From positions 1 to 9,400 of the forward strand of contig QHSM01000051.1 of the NCBI GenBank assembly GCA_003221595.1: a stretch of 9,400 nt of DNA, read 5' to 3'. Under the pieces are notes generated by a model. It did not search any database. It was not told the origin of the DNA and saw only the letters and a list, made by a program, of their open reading frames with translations. Made by a program: the position numbers and the translations under genes. The DNA comes from Candidatus Rokuibacteriota bacterium (GTDB lineage: Bacteria; Methylomirabilota; Methylomirabilia; Rokubacteriales; CSP1-6). This document shows positions 1-8,598 of this stretch, in pieces (within the stretch, counting starts at the first letter, position 1; each line of letters opens with the position of its first letter).

Positions 1-303
1 GTCGTTGACGGGGTTCGTGTTCGCCATGCAGCACACGGCGGTGAACCCGCCCGCGGCGGCGGCCCGCGTTCCCGTCGCCACCGTCTCCTTGTACTCGTAG
101 CCCGGCTCGCGCAGGTGAACGTGCATGTCGATGAAGCCCGGGCAGACGATCTTGCCGCTCGCGTCCACGACCTCGGTGCCCTCCGGAGCCTCGAGGCTCC
201 GGCCGAGCCGCTCGATCTTCCCGTGCGCGAGCAGGACGTCCTGCACCGCGTCGAGATTGTTCGCCGGGTCGATGACGCGGCCGCCCCGGAGCAGGAGGCT
301 CAT
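1..303 (-). CDS. pyrC: Dihydroorotase, N-terminal part (cut by window edge)
   Basis: Dihydroorotase interconverts N-carbamoyl-aspartate and dihydroorotate, the third step of de novo pyrimidine synthesis, in the cytoplasm. Only the first 101 codons are present; the rest lies beyond position 1. The visible part has the N-terminal beta-sandwich strand region and then the amidohydrolase metal motif DMHVHLREPG at residues 59-68. H61 and H63 are the expected zinc ligands and R65 a substrate-carboxylate residue. The family TNPVND segment follows at residues 96-101. The ATG at 303-301 overlaps the pyrB stop in an ATGA arrangement, and a GGAGG sequence (317-313) lies 9 nt upstream, so the start is well supported and translation is probably coupled to pyrB. 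The long spacing after HxHxREPG and the pyrB partner suggest the class I type rather than the short E. coli type. The catalytic Asp near the C-terminus cannot be checked here. Confidence 0.95.
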   Translation of the reverse strand, partial: MSLLLRGGRVIDPANNLDAVQDVLLAHGKIERLGRSLEAPEGTEVVDASGKIVCPGFIDMHVHLREPGYEYKETVATGTRAAAAGGFTAVCCMANTNPVND

Positions 304-1238
304 GCTCCGTCGCCTCCCTTCCGGCCGGCGAGGAGGAGCAGGACGCCCATGCGCACGGCCACGCCCCGCGACACCTGGTCGAGGATGACGGAGTACGGAC
401 CGTCGGCGACCTCGGGCGACAGCTCGACCCCGCGATTCACGGGCCCGGGATGCATGATCAGGACGTCGGGCCGCGCGTGCTTCGCCAGCCGGTCGAGGGT
501 GAGCCCCCAGAAGCGCGAGTACTCGCGGAGCGACGGGATCAGACCCTCCGTCATGCGCTCCTGCTGCAGGCGGAGCATCATGATCACGTCCACGTCGCCG
601 ATCGCGTCCTCCAGGCGGTAGCTCACCTTCGCGCCCAGCTCCTGCACGAAGGGCGGGATGAGCGTCGGCGGCCCGGCGACGGTGACGGTCATTCCGAGCT
701 TGCGCATGCCGTGGATGTTCGAGCGCGCGACCCGGCTGTGGGCGATGTCGCCCACGATCGCCACGTGGAGACCCTCGAAGTGGCCCTTCTTCTCGCGGAT
801 CGTCAGGAGATCGAGGAGCGCCTGCGTGGGGTGCTCATGGGCGCCGTCGCCGGCGTTCACGATGGAGCACGGCAGCTGGCGGGCCAGGAGCTCGGCGGCC
901 CCGGCCGACGAGTGGCGGACGACGACCACGTCGGGGCTCATCGCGGCGATATTCTTCGCGGTGTCGACGAAGCTCTCGCCCTTGCTCGTGCTCGACACGC
1001 TCGCCGAGAAGTTGATGACGTCCGCCGAGAGCCATTTGCCGGCGATCTCGAACGAGGTGCGCGTCCGCGTGGACGACTCGTAGAAAAGGTTGACGACCGT
1101 CTTGCCGCGAAGCGCCGGGACCTTCTTGATCTCGCGCCCGGCGATCTCCTGGAGCGACGCGGCGGTGTCCACCAGCAAGACGATCTCGCCCGCCTCGAGG
1201 TCGCGCATCGTGAGCAGATCCTTGCGGGTCCAGCCCAT
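300..1238 (-). CDS. pyrB: Aspartate carbamoyltransferase catalytic subunit
   Basis: PyrB condenses carbamoyl phosphate with L-aspartate to N-carbamoyl-aspartate, the committed step of pyrimidine synthesis. The protein is 312 aa, the normal length for the catalytic chain. Visible motifs are the carbamoyl-phosphate loop STRTRTSFE (56-64), the 80s-loop lysine in STSKGES (K86), HPTQALLDLLTI (136-147), the aspartate-domain DVIMMLRLQQER (217-228) and HPGPVNRG (263-270). All key residues appear intact. No pyrI regulatory chain is visible, so allosteric control of the E. coli kind is not expected from this locus; control more likely comes from PyrR. The ATG at 1238 lies 1 nt after the pyrR stop and is preceded by GAGGAGG inside the end of pyrR. 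The stop overlaps the pyrC start by 4 nt. Both junctions indicate one translationally coupled operon. Confidence 0.97.
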   Translation of the reverse strand: MGWTRKDLLTMRDLEAGEIVLLVDTAASLQEIAGREIKKVPALRGKTVVNLFYESSTRTRTSFEIAGKWLSADVINFSASVSSTSKGESFVDTAKNIAAMSPDVVVVRHSSAGAAELLARQLPCSIVNAGDGAHEHPTQALLDLLTIREKKGHFEGLHVAIVGDIAHSRVARSNIHGMRKLGMTVTVAGPPTLIPPFVQELGAKVSYRLEDAIGDVDVIMMLRLQQERMTEGLIPSLREYSRFWGLTLDRLAKHARPDVLIMHPGPVNRGVELSPEVADGPYSVILDQVSRGVAVRMGVLLLLAGRKGGDGA

Positions 1239-1239
1239 C

Positions 1240-1803
1240 CTAGGCCTCCTCGGGTTCCTCGATGACGACGCGGTCCTCGCCGTCGTGCTCTCGCAGCCGG
1301 ACCGCCACGCTCTCCCGACGCGACGTCGGCAGGTTCTTGCCGATGTAATCCGGCCGGATCGGCAGCTCGCGGTGCCCGCGGTCGATCAGGCACGCGAGCT
1401 GGATCGCCGTGGGCCGCCCGAGGTCGATGATCGCGTCGAGCGCCGCGCGGATCGTGCGGCCGGTGAAGAGGACGTCGTCGACGAGGATCACCGTCTTGGC
1501 CTTGATGGAGAACGGAATGTCCGTGCCGCGGATGACCGGCGTGCCGCGCATGCCGAGATCGTCGCGGTAGAGGGTGATGTCGAGCGCCCCCACCGGGAGC
1601 GTCGTGCCGTCGATCTGGGCGATCTTCTCGGACAGCCGGTGCGCCAGGCTCACGCCGCGCGTACGCAGCCCGACGAAGGCCAGGTCTTTGGCGCCGCCGT
1701 TCCGCTCGAGAATCTCGTGGGCGATGCGGGTGAGGGCCCGGTCGAGGGCGATCTCGTCGAGAACCTGCGCCTTCTCGCGGTGGCGTGGTGCGGGGCTGCC
1801 CAT
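1240..1803 (-). CDS. pyrR: PyrR: pyr operon RNA-binding regulator / uracil phosphoribosyltransferase
   Basis: PyrR is a UMP-responsive RNA-binding protein of the phosphoribosyltransferase fold that represses pyr genes; many members also convert uracil plus PRPP to UMP. From the ATG at 1803 it is 187 aa, close to the usual 180. The PRPP-binding loop VILVDDVLFTGRT is at residues 105-117, the family strand ALDITLYRDDL at 73-83, and the flexible-loop region with RGTDIPF at 92-98. A TTG at 1857 would give 205 aa, but I prefer the ATG because AAGGAG (1817-1812) sits 8 nt upstream of it and the extra 18 residues do not resemble the family. That upstream stretch is also occupied by a PyrR-type RNA hairpin. 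It is the first gene of pyrR-pyrB-pyrC and is probably autoregulated through this hairpin. Confidence 0.95.
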   Translation of the reverse strand: MGSPAPRHREKAQVLDEIALDRALTRIAHEILERNGGAKDLAFVGLRTRGVSLAHRLSEKIAQIDGTTLPVGALDITLYRDDLGMRGTPVIRGTDIPFSIKAKTVILVDDVLFTGRTIRAALDAIIDLGRPTAIQLACLIDRGHRELPIRPDYIGKNLPTSRRESVAVRLREHDGEDRVVIEEPEEA

Positions 1804-1809
1804 CTTCTT

Positions 1810-1848
1810 CTCTCCTTGCGGGCCTCGCGGGGCTCGCTTAAAGGAAAG
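1810..1848 (-). promoter_or_regulatory. PyrR-binding RNA hairpin sequestering the pyrR Shine-Dalgarno
   Basis: In the leader RNA, AGCCCCGCGAGGCC (1834-1821) matches the PyrR-binding consensus ARUCCNGNGAGGYU at 12 of 14 positions. It closes a hexaloop CCGCGA (1830-1825) that fits CNGNGA exactly. The fold seen by hand has a lower stem CUUUCCUU (1848-1841) with AAGGAGAG (1817-1810), 8 pairs including one U-G. A 5' purine-containing bulge UAA (1840-1838) follows, then GCG (1837-1835) with CGC (1820-1818), an A/C mismatch, and GCC (1833-1831) with GGC (1824-1822). One of the two consensus mismatches (U to C) turns a U-G pair into C-G, so structure is kept. The Shine-Dalgarno AAGGAG of pyrR is wholly within the 3' arm of the lower stem. 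No terminator or antiterminator lies between hairpin and start codon, so translational repression is inferred. Confidence 0.82.
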
Positions 1849-1869
1849 GCGCGTCAATCGACAGATGTC

Positions 1870-1899
1870 ACTCTACACGGCGCCCTCCGGCGGTGTCAA
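1870..1899 (-). promoter_or_regulatory. Sigma-70-type promoter of the pyrR-pyrB-pyrC operon
   Basis: Reading leftward, a perfect -35 box TTGACA (1899-1894) is followed after 18 bp by TAGAGT (1875-1870), 4 of 6 to TATAAT. Transcription would start near 1863, giving a leader of about 60 nt that contains the complete PyrR-type hairpin. The -35 box includes the TGA stop of the upstream amidohydrolase. This is a pattern match only; the 18-bp spacer and the weak -10 make it moderate. Confidence 0.6.
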
Positions 1900-3152
1900 C
1901 CTCGCCGAGCCTCACGCGCATTTCCGGAGCGCCAGCGCTCGACGATCCGCCGCTCGTGCTCGACGCTGACGCGCCCGGTCTTCACCACGAGACGGCGCGC
2001 CGGCAGCGACGTCACGATCTCCTCCGGCCGCTCGCACTCCCACACGACCAGATCGGCCCGGCATCCGGCGGCGCAGCCGTAGTCACGCAGGTTCAGGATG
2101 CGCGCCGGATACGTCGTGATGGCGGCCACGAGCTCGCGCATGAGCTCGGGGGTCCCCATGTGGGCGGCGACGGCGCCGACGAACGTCAGATGGGCGGGAT
2201 CGGCCGTGCCGGTCGGGGTGAACGGGTTCTGGATATTGTTGGACGCCAGCGCGACCGGGACGCCGGCCTCGAGCAGCCGGCGGATCGGCGTGAGACCGCG
2301 CCGGACGTTCCGCTCGTCGCCCCGTCCCATCAGATAGAGATCGGTCAGCGGAAGACTGATCACGCCGATCCCGGCCCGGGCGAGGTCGGCCGTCAGCGCC
2401 GCCTGCTCGGCGAGTGGCAGCGCGGCCAGCTCGGTGAGGTGGCCGACCGCCACGCGCGTCTGCCAGCCCAGGCGCTCGGTCTGACGCACGATCTCACGCA
2501 CGTGCAGGTGCTCGGGCTCGTCGAAGAAATCCACGTGGAAGTCCGCGTCGACTCCGAACTCGCGCGCGAGCGCGAACACGATCTCGATGTGCCGCACGGC
2601 GTCGGTGTCGTTGTAGGGGCAGCCGCCCACGAGGTCGGCGCCCATCTCGAGAGCGCGCCGGAGCAGCGTCTCCGTCCCCGGCGTCTGGAGTATTCCCTCC
2701 TGGGCGAAGGCGCAGAGCTGGATGTCGAGGGCCGGCGCGTACTCCCGCTTGAGGGCGAGCATCGCCTCCATGCCGGTCAGGCCGACGATCGGATCGACCT
2801 CGACGTGCGCCCGCATGCTCGTCGTCCCCGCCGGCACGGCCATGTCGAGCACGCGCCGCGCCCGTGCCGCGATGTCGGCGGCGGTGAAGCCTCGCTTCGC
2901 CTGGCCGGTGAGCCGGATCGCCTCGGCGGCCGTGCCCGCCGAGCCGGACACCCGGTCGGTCAGGAGCGCCTTGTCGAGGTGAATGTGCGCCTCGACGAGG
3001 CCGGGAGTGACGAGGCGTCCGTCGACGTCGAGCGCCTCGCGGGCGGTACCGGCGGCAGGGCCGACGGCCACGATGCGCCCGTCGGCGATCGCCAGATCGA
3101 CCGGCTCGGCGCGCTCCGGCAGGCGGCAATTGCGCAGCACGAGGTCGAGCAC
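1896..3152 (-). CDS. Cytosine-deaminase-like amidohydrolase with altered active site
   Basis: This is a TIM-barrel metal-dependent hydrolase of the cytosine deaminase/AtzC-like group, 418 aa from GTG 3152. Matches to the CodA pattern are HIHLDK (56-61), RAHVEVDP (114-121), AFAQEGI (148-154), FHVDF (205-209), VGHLTE (236-241), LPLTDLYLMGR (267-277), ASNNIQNPFTPTGTAD (303-318) and a C-terminal RILNLRDYG...GCRADLVV. With matching spacing, E. coli H61, H63, Q156, H214 and H246 correspond to H56, H58, Q151, H206 and H238, all kept. E217, D313 and D314 correspond to F209, N305 and N306, so the catalytic Glu and metal Asp appear lost. The substrate is therefore unknown; a role in pyrimidine salvage is suggested only by the adjacent pyr operon. 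An upstream GTG at 3221 would add 23 residues that look unconserved; neither start has a good Shine-Dalgarno. The gene ends 92 nt before pyrR and could be co-transcribed with it. Confidence 0.85.
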   Translation of the reverse strand: MLDLVLRNCRLPERAEPVDLAIADGRIVAVGPAAGTAREALDVDGRLVTPGLVEAHIHLDKALLTDRVSGSAGTAAEAIRLTGQAKRGFTAADIAARARRVLDMAVPAGTTSMRAHVEVDPIVGLTGMEAMLALKREYAPALDIQLCAFAQEGILQTPGTETLLRRALEMGADLVGGCPYNDTDAVRHIEIVFALAREFGVDADFHVDFFDEPEHLHVREIVRQTERLGWQTRVAVGHLTELAALPLAEQAALTADLARAGIGVISLPLTDLYLMGRGDERNVRRGLTPIRRLLEAGVPVALASNNIQNPFTPTGTADPAHLTFVGAVAAHMGTPELMRELVAAITTYPARILNLRDYGCAAGCRADLVVWECERPEEIVTSLPARRLVVKTGRVSVEHERRIVERWRSGNAREARRG

Positions 3153-3229
3153 GCGGGGACAGTACGCCGATTTCTTCTCCGGCGAAAGTCGCGGGGCGCT
3201 AGAGTGGCGAGCGGAGGGCACGTCGGGTC

Positions 3230-4441
3230 ATGGCCCCGAGCTTCACGCGACGCCTGCGGCAGGAGACGCCAAGCTGGGTCCGCGACGGCGTCGTGACCGC
3301 TCAGCAAGCCGAGACGATTCTCGCGCGCTATCCGGAGTCCGGCCGCTGGTTCCAGCGGCCCATCGTGGTCTTCTCGGTGCTCGGCGGCGCGCTCGTCGTC
3401 CTCGCCGTCGCTCTCCTCGTCGCGCACAACTGGCACGAGATCCCGCGCTGGGCCAAGCTCGCCGGCGTGCTGACTTTCCTCCTCGGCGCGCACGCCGGCG
3501 GCCTCGTTCTCCGCGCCCGCGGCCAAGGGCTGATGGGCGAGGGGCTCTTCGTGCTGGGCGGCGGGCTCTTCCTGGTCGGCATCGCGCTCCTCGGCCAGAT
3601 CTACAACCTGGCCGGGGGCGAGTCGGACGCCGTCCTCCTGTGGTGGGCGCTTCTGCTGCCCGCGGCCTATGTGCTCCCGTCGATCGCGCTCATTGCGCTC
3701 GGCTGGCTCGGCGCCTCGGTGTGGTTCTGGATGTTCGTCCTCGATCGTATGACCTGGCTCGGCCGCGACATCTATTCGAACGGAAGCCTCGGCGCCGTAG
3801 CGTTCGGCGCGGCCGGCGTCCTGGTATGGGCTCTCGGCGCGCTCCACGGCGACGGGGAGTTCCGCCGGGCGCGCCAGCTCCTCGAACAGCTCGGGCTGCT
3901 GACGATTCTCGTCGCGATGGTTCCGCTCGGCTTGCTCAGGCAGCTCGGCGCCTGGTGGAGCTCCGGAGAGGCCACGCGCTGGCCGGTGGCGGTGCTGGTT
4001 CTGCTCGGGCTCGCGGCGGTGGCGGTCGGCGTCGCGTCGTTCCGTCTTCCGCCCGATCGCCCCGTCGTCCGCGCCGGGCCCGCGGCGGCGCTCCTCCTCG
4101 TGCTCCTCTATCTCTTCGCCGTGACGCTGCAGCTCATTCACCGCGCCGCCGCCGACGTCTTTCGCATGCTCGGCTGGACGAACTGGGCGATCCTCCTCGT
4201 CGTGGCCCTGGCGCTCATCCTGTACGGCGCGCGCTGGGATCGATCGGCCTGGATCAACTGGGGGGTCATCTGGATCGGGGTGGACGCGGTCGCGCGCTAC
4301 GTCGAGCTCGTCGGGACGATGCTCCAGGCGAGCGCCCTGTTCGCCGCCACCGGCCTGTTCGTCATCGCGCTCGGCGGGGCGCTCGAGCTGCTGCGGCGCC
4401 GGGTCACCGCGCGGACCATGGCGCCGCGGGGGAGCGCGTAG
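3230..4441 (+). CDS. DUF2157 domain polytopic membrane protein
   Basis: This is a 403-aa integral membrane protein of unknown function. A soluble N-terminal segment of about 42 residues (helical, with WVRDGVVTAQQAETILARYP at 16-35) precedes the membrane part, as is typical of the DUF2157 family. The conserved NWHEIPRWAKL (67-77) follows the first membrane helix, and LLGQIYNLAGGESD (120-133) follows the third. About eleven hydrophobic segments can be counted, roughly at 43-66, 73-95, 103-125, 136-156, 158-171, 186-204, 220-237, 252-270, 283-302, 315-333 and 368-386, with another possible near 339-353. The ATG at 3230 has GGAGGG (3213-3218) 11 nt upstream. Its TAG directly abuts the start of the GDYXXLXY gene. 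These two families are often partners, consistent with a joint membrane complex, but no biochemical role can be read from the sequence. Confidence 0.88.
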   Translation: MAPSFTRRLRQETPSWVRDGVVTAQQAETILARYPESGRWFQRPIVVFSVLGGALVVLAVALLVAHNWHEIPRWAKLAGVLTFLLGAHAGGLVLRARGQGLMGEGLFVLGGGLFLVGIALLGQIYNLAGGESDAVLLWWALLLPAAYVLPSIALIALGWLGASVWFWMFVLDRMTWLGRDIYSNGSLGAVAFGAAGVLVWALGALHGDGEFRRARQLLEQLGLLTILVAMVPLGLLRQLGAWWSSGEATRWPVAVLVLLGLAAVAVGVASFRLPPDRPVVRAGPAAALLLVLLYLFAVTLQLIHRAAADVFRMLGWTNWAILLVVALALILYGARWDRSAWINWGVIWIGVDAVARYVELVGTMLQASALFAATGLFVIALGGALELLRRRVTARTMAPRGSA

Positions 4442-4960
4442 GTGCGGCGCGGGCTGTTCATCGCGGCCGTCGTTCTGCAGGCCCTGGTGCTGGTCGGCTG
4501 GTCGGCGAGTCTCGAATGGGAGCTCGCCAGCGCCGTCAGAATCAGGCTCGAGGTCGTCCAGCGCGACCCGCGCGACCTGCTGCGCGGCGACTACGTGTGG
4601 CTCCAGTACGTGATCGCCGATATTCCGCTCGGGACGATCGCCGGAGGCCGGCCCGACTACGGGGACCGCGTCTGGGTGACGCTGGCTCCCCAGGACAACG
4701 TCTACGCGCTGGCCGCCGCGAGCCGCGCACCGGTGGCGCCGGGGCCGGGGCAACGCGTGATCGTCGGCCGCGTGCAGACGCTCAGCACGACGGCCCGGGG
4801 CCCGGAAGTCCACATCGTCTACGGGATCGAGCGGCTCTACATGCCGGAGGGCCGCGGCGTGCTGTCGCGCGGCGGGAAGTTCGAGGCGGAGATCGCGCTG
4901 GCGGCGGGCGGCCGCCCGTTCCTCACCCGCGTGTTCGTGGACGGCCGCCCGTACCCGTAG
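4442..4960 (+). CDS. GDYXXLXY domain-containing membrane-anchored protein
   Basis: This is a 172-aa protein with one N-terminal hydrophobic segment (about residues 7-24, signal anchor or uncleaved signal). The rest is probably extracytoplasmic and beta-rich. The family signature GDYxxLxY is present as RDPRDLLRGDYVWLQY (41-56), and the second conserved block YGIERLYMPEGRG lies at 127-139. The GTG start at 4442 follows immediately after the stop of the DUF2157 gene, so translation is likely coupled and the two products probably act together. Function is unknown for the family. The TAG stop at 4958-4960 lies only 9 nt from the stop of the convergent ntrX gene, leaving no space for a separate terminator. 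Confidence 0.9.
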   Translation: MRRGLFIAAVVLQALVLVGWSASLEWELASAVRIRLEVVQRDPRDLLRGDYVWLQYVIADIPLGTIAGGRPDYGDRVWVTLAPQDNVYALAAASRAPVAPGPGQRVIVGRVQTLSTTARGPEVHIVYGIERLYMPEGRGVLSRGGKFEAEIALAAGGRPFLTRVFVDGRPYP

Positions 4961-4969
4961 TGGGCGGAG

Positions 4970-6340
<1,371 letters not shown>

Positions 6341-6366
6341 GTCACCCTCCCAGCGCGTCGGTCATT

Positions 6367-8598
6367 CTAGGATGCCTCGACCGGGGCGGCGGTACGCGAC
6401 ACCGGCACCTCGATGACGAAGCGCGTCCCGGTCGGCTCGTTGTCCTCGACCCGGATCGTCCCGCCGTGCTCGGTCACGATCTCGTGCACGATCGGCAGCC
6501 CCAGGCCCATGCCCGAGACCTTGGTGGAGAAATAGGGGAGGAAGAGCCGCTCGCGATCCTCGGCGCTGATGCCGGGGCCGTTGTCGGCCACGATGATCCG
6601 GGCGTGGCCGGTCTCCGGCACGTGTACCGTCTCGACGCGCACGACCCCGCTGTCGCCGATCGCCTCGACCGCGTTGTCGACGAGATTGAGGACGGCGCGC
6701 TTGATGTGATCGGGGTCGACCTCGAGCAGCGGCAGGTCGTCGGCGTGCCGCGTCGTGATCGACAGCGCCGGATGCGACTCGCGGTAGAGGCTCGCGACGC
6801 CGTCGATGATCTGGCGCACGTCGGTGGGGCGCGGCGTCAGCACGGGCATGCGCGCGAACCGCGAGAACTCGTCGACCAGGTGCTTGAGGCCCTCGACCTC
6901 GTGGATGATCGTCTCGGTGCACTCCAGCACCAGACGCTCCTCGCCCGGCGTGCGGGCCAGGCGCCGTCGCAGGCGCTGGGCCGACAGCTGGATCGGCGTG
7001 AGCGGATTCTTGATCTCGTGGGCGATCCGCTGCGCCACCTCGCGCCACGCCGCCACGCGCTGGGCCTTCAGGAGCTCCGTCAGGTCATCGAGCACCACGA
7101 CGGCCCCAGTGTACTCGCCGTCGGGGCCGCGCAGCGCCGTCGCGGAGGCGAGCAGCGAGAGCGTGGCGCCGCTCCGGCGCAGCTGGAACTCGAGCTCGGT
7201 GCTGGCGGCCCGGGGCCGCCGCGTCCGGTGCACCTGCGCGACCACGGCCCGCAGCTCGGGGCCCGCGAAGACGTCCTCGAGGAAGCGTCCGACGGCCGTC
7301 GATTCGTTGACGCCGAGCATGCGGGCGGCGACGCGGTTGATGGTCGTGAGGCGCCCGAGCGGGTCGAAGGAGATCACGCCGGTGGTGATGGCCTCGAGGA
7401 CGGTCTCGATGTAGACGCGGCGATCCTCGAGCTCCGTGTGCTTGTCCGACAGGTCGAGGTAGGCCTCCTCGAGCTGCCGCTTCGATTTGGCGAGATCGTC
7501 GGTCATCCGGTTGAACGACTGGACGAGCACGCCGATTTCGTCGTCGCCGCGCGTCGGCACCTTGTAGGCGAGGTTGCCGGCGGCGACCTCACGCGTGCCC
7601 TCGGCGAGCTGCTCGATGGGGCCGGTGATCCCGCGCGCCAGGTAGAGGCCGAACCACGTGAACGAGAACACGACGATCAGGGTCATCAGCAGGAAGAGCA
7701 GGATGTAGATGCCCTTGATCGGCGCCTTCAGGAGCTTGAGCTGCTTGAATTCTCGGAACGATTGCGAGATGCCGCGCACGCGCGCCTCGAGGCGATCGGT
7801 GACATGGGTGCCCACGACGACCACCCCGACCACGCGGCGGCGCTCGCCGGCCTTCGTCACCCAGATCGGAACGACCGCCTCCACGAGGTCGCCGGAGGCG
7901 AGCTCGCGTACCGTGGTGAGCTCCTGCCCGGCGATGCCCTGCCGCAGCTGGTTCTCGTCGACGTCCCGCGTCGCGAGGTCGCCGAGGATCGGGTCCTTGA
8001 CGTGGACCAGCTCCTGCCCCTGCGTGCCGAAGAGGGTGATCGCGCTGATCCCGAGCCGGTCCTGCTGCTCGACGAGGTAGGCCGCCAGCGCCTCCCGCCG
8101 TGACTCGGCGAGGAGCCCGTCGCGATCGATCACGCGGCCGATGTGCTGGGCGTGGCGGAGCGCCGTGCGCTCGAGGTTCGCGTAGTACGTCTGCGCCACC
8201 GCCAGCGCCTGGTCCAGCGGCCGCTCCACCTGGGGCTTGAACCATCCCTCGATCGACTTGGTGATGAAGTTCGACGCGATGAGGAAGATCAGCATCGACG
8301 GGACGAGGGAGAGGGTGAGGAACGCCATCACCAGCTTCGCCTTGAACTTGGCGCCGATCACCTGCTCGCGCCGCTCGAACCACAGCTTGACGAGGTTGCG
8401 GAAGAGCAGCAGCACCAGGAGCAGCAGCACGATCAGGTTCAGATTGAGCAGGGCGAAGACGGCCATGTTCGACGCGAGCGGCAGGTCGCGGGCGTAGACG
8501 CCGACATCCAGGAGGTTCGCCGCCCCCACCAGGACGAGGAACGCGGCGACGATGATCAGGTTGCGCTTGCGCCGGTGGTCGTCGCTCAGCAGTGGCAT
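6367..8598 (-). CDS. ntrY: NtrY-type membrane sensor histidine kinase
   Basis: This is a 743-aa sensor kinase predicted to phosphorylate NtrX. Four membrane segments are visible near 13-31, 45-67, 89-112 and 296-321. The stretch between the third and fourth (about 113-295) is a periplasmic sensor domain. HAMP follows (about 322-375, with ITGPIEQLAEGTREVAAGNL), then a PAS domain (about 390-505). The HisKA H-box is IAHEIKNPLTPIQLSAQRL with phospho-acceptor H527. The ATPase domain has the N-box NLVDNAVEAI (N642), G1 box DNGPGI (672-677) and G2 box GMGLGLPI (696-703), all intact. This order is the standard NtrY architecture. The ATG overlaps the stop of the DUF4390 gene by 1 nt (TAATG). In other bacteria NtrYX has been tied to nitrogen, redox/oxygen and envelope control; the signal here is unknown. 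Confidence 0.93.
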   Translation of the reverse strand: MPLLSDDHRRKRNLIIVAAFLVLVGAANLLDVGVYARDLPLASNMAVFALLNLNLIVLLLLVLLLFRNLVKLWFERREQVIGAKFKAKLVMAFLTLSLVPSMLIFLIASNFITKSIEGWFKPQVERPLDQALAVAQTYYANLERTALRHAQHIGRVIDRDGLLAESRREALAAYLVEQQDRLGISAITLFGTQGQELVHVKDPILGDLATRDVDENQLRQGIAGQELTTVRELASGDLVEAVVPIWVTKAGERRRVVGVVVVGTHVTDRLEARVRGISQSFREFKQLKLLKAPIKGIYILLFLLMTLIVVFSFTWFGLYLARGITGPIEQLAEGTREVAAGNLAYKVPTRGDDEIGVLVQSFNRMTDDLAKSKRQLEEAYLDLSDKHTELEDRRVYIETVLEAITTGVISFDPLGRLTTINRVAARMLGVNESTAVGRFLEDVFAGPELRAVVAQVHRTRRPRAASTELEFQLRRSGATLSLLASATALRGPDGEYTGAVVVLDDLTELLKAQRVAAWREVAQRIAHEIKNPLTPIQLSAQRLRRRLARTPGEERLVLECTETIIHEVEGLKHLVDEFSRFARMPVLTPRPTDVRQIIDGVASLYRESHPALSITTRHADDLPLLEVDPDHIKRAVLNLVDNAVEAIGDSGVVRVETVHVPETGHARIIVADNGPGISAEDRERLFLPYFSTKVSGMGLGLPIVHEIVTEHGGTIRVEDNEPTGTRFVIEVPVSRTAAPVEAS

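Noticed and set aside
450..1265. Long plus-strand open frame opposite pyrB
   Set aside because: It mirrors the codon structure of pyrB on the other strand; composition is Arg/Asp/His-rich as expected for a GC-rich antisense shadow, and pyrB is certain.
1804..1857. TTG at 1857 as the start of pyrR
   Set aside because: It has no Shine-Dalgarno at proper distance, adds atypical residues and lies in the regulatory hairpin; ATG 1803 has AAGGAG 8 nt upstream.
1804..1863. Bacillus-style transcription attenuator in the pyr leader
   Set aside because: Only the PyrR-type hairpin fits; there is no second GC-rich stem with a U-run before pyrR and no room for an antiterminator.
3153..3229. Divergent promoter pair between the amidohydrolase and DUF2157 genes
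   Set aside because: TAGAGT (3200-3205) on plus and TACTGT (3164-3159) on minus are present, but neither has a credible -35 box at 16-18 bp.
1893..3296. 467-codon plus-strand frame opposite the amidohydrolase
   Set aside because: Very rich in Arg, Gly, Asp, His and without any recognisable motif; the minus-strand gene shows clear family motifs.
3433..3448. TGGCACG resembling the -24 element of a sigma-54 promoter
   Set aside because: No TTGC -12 element follows at the right distance, and it lies inside the DUF2157 coding region encoding the conserved WHE segment.
2960..4813. 617-codon minus-strand frame opposite the DUF2157/GDYXXLXY genes
   Set aside because: A GC-skew shadow with Glu/Arg/Asp/Pro/His bias; it spans two genes that have credible membrane segments and conserved motifs.
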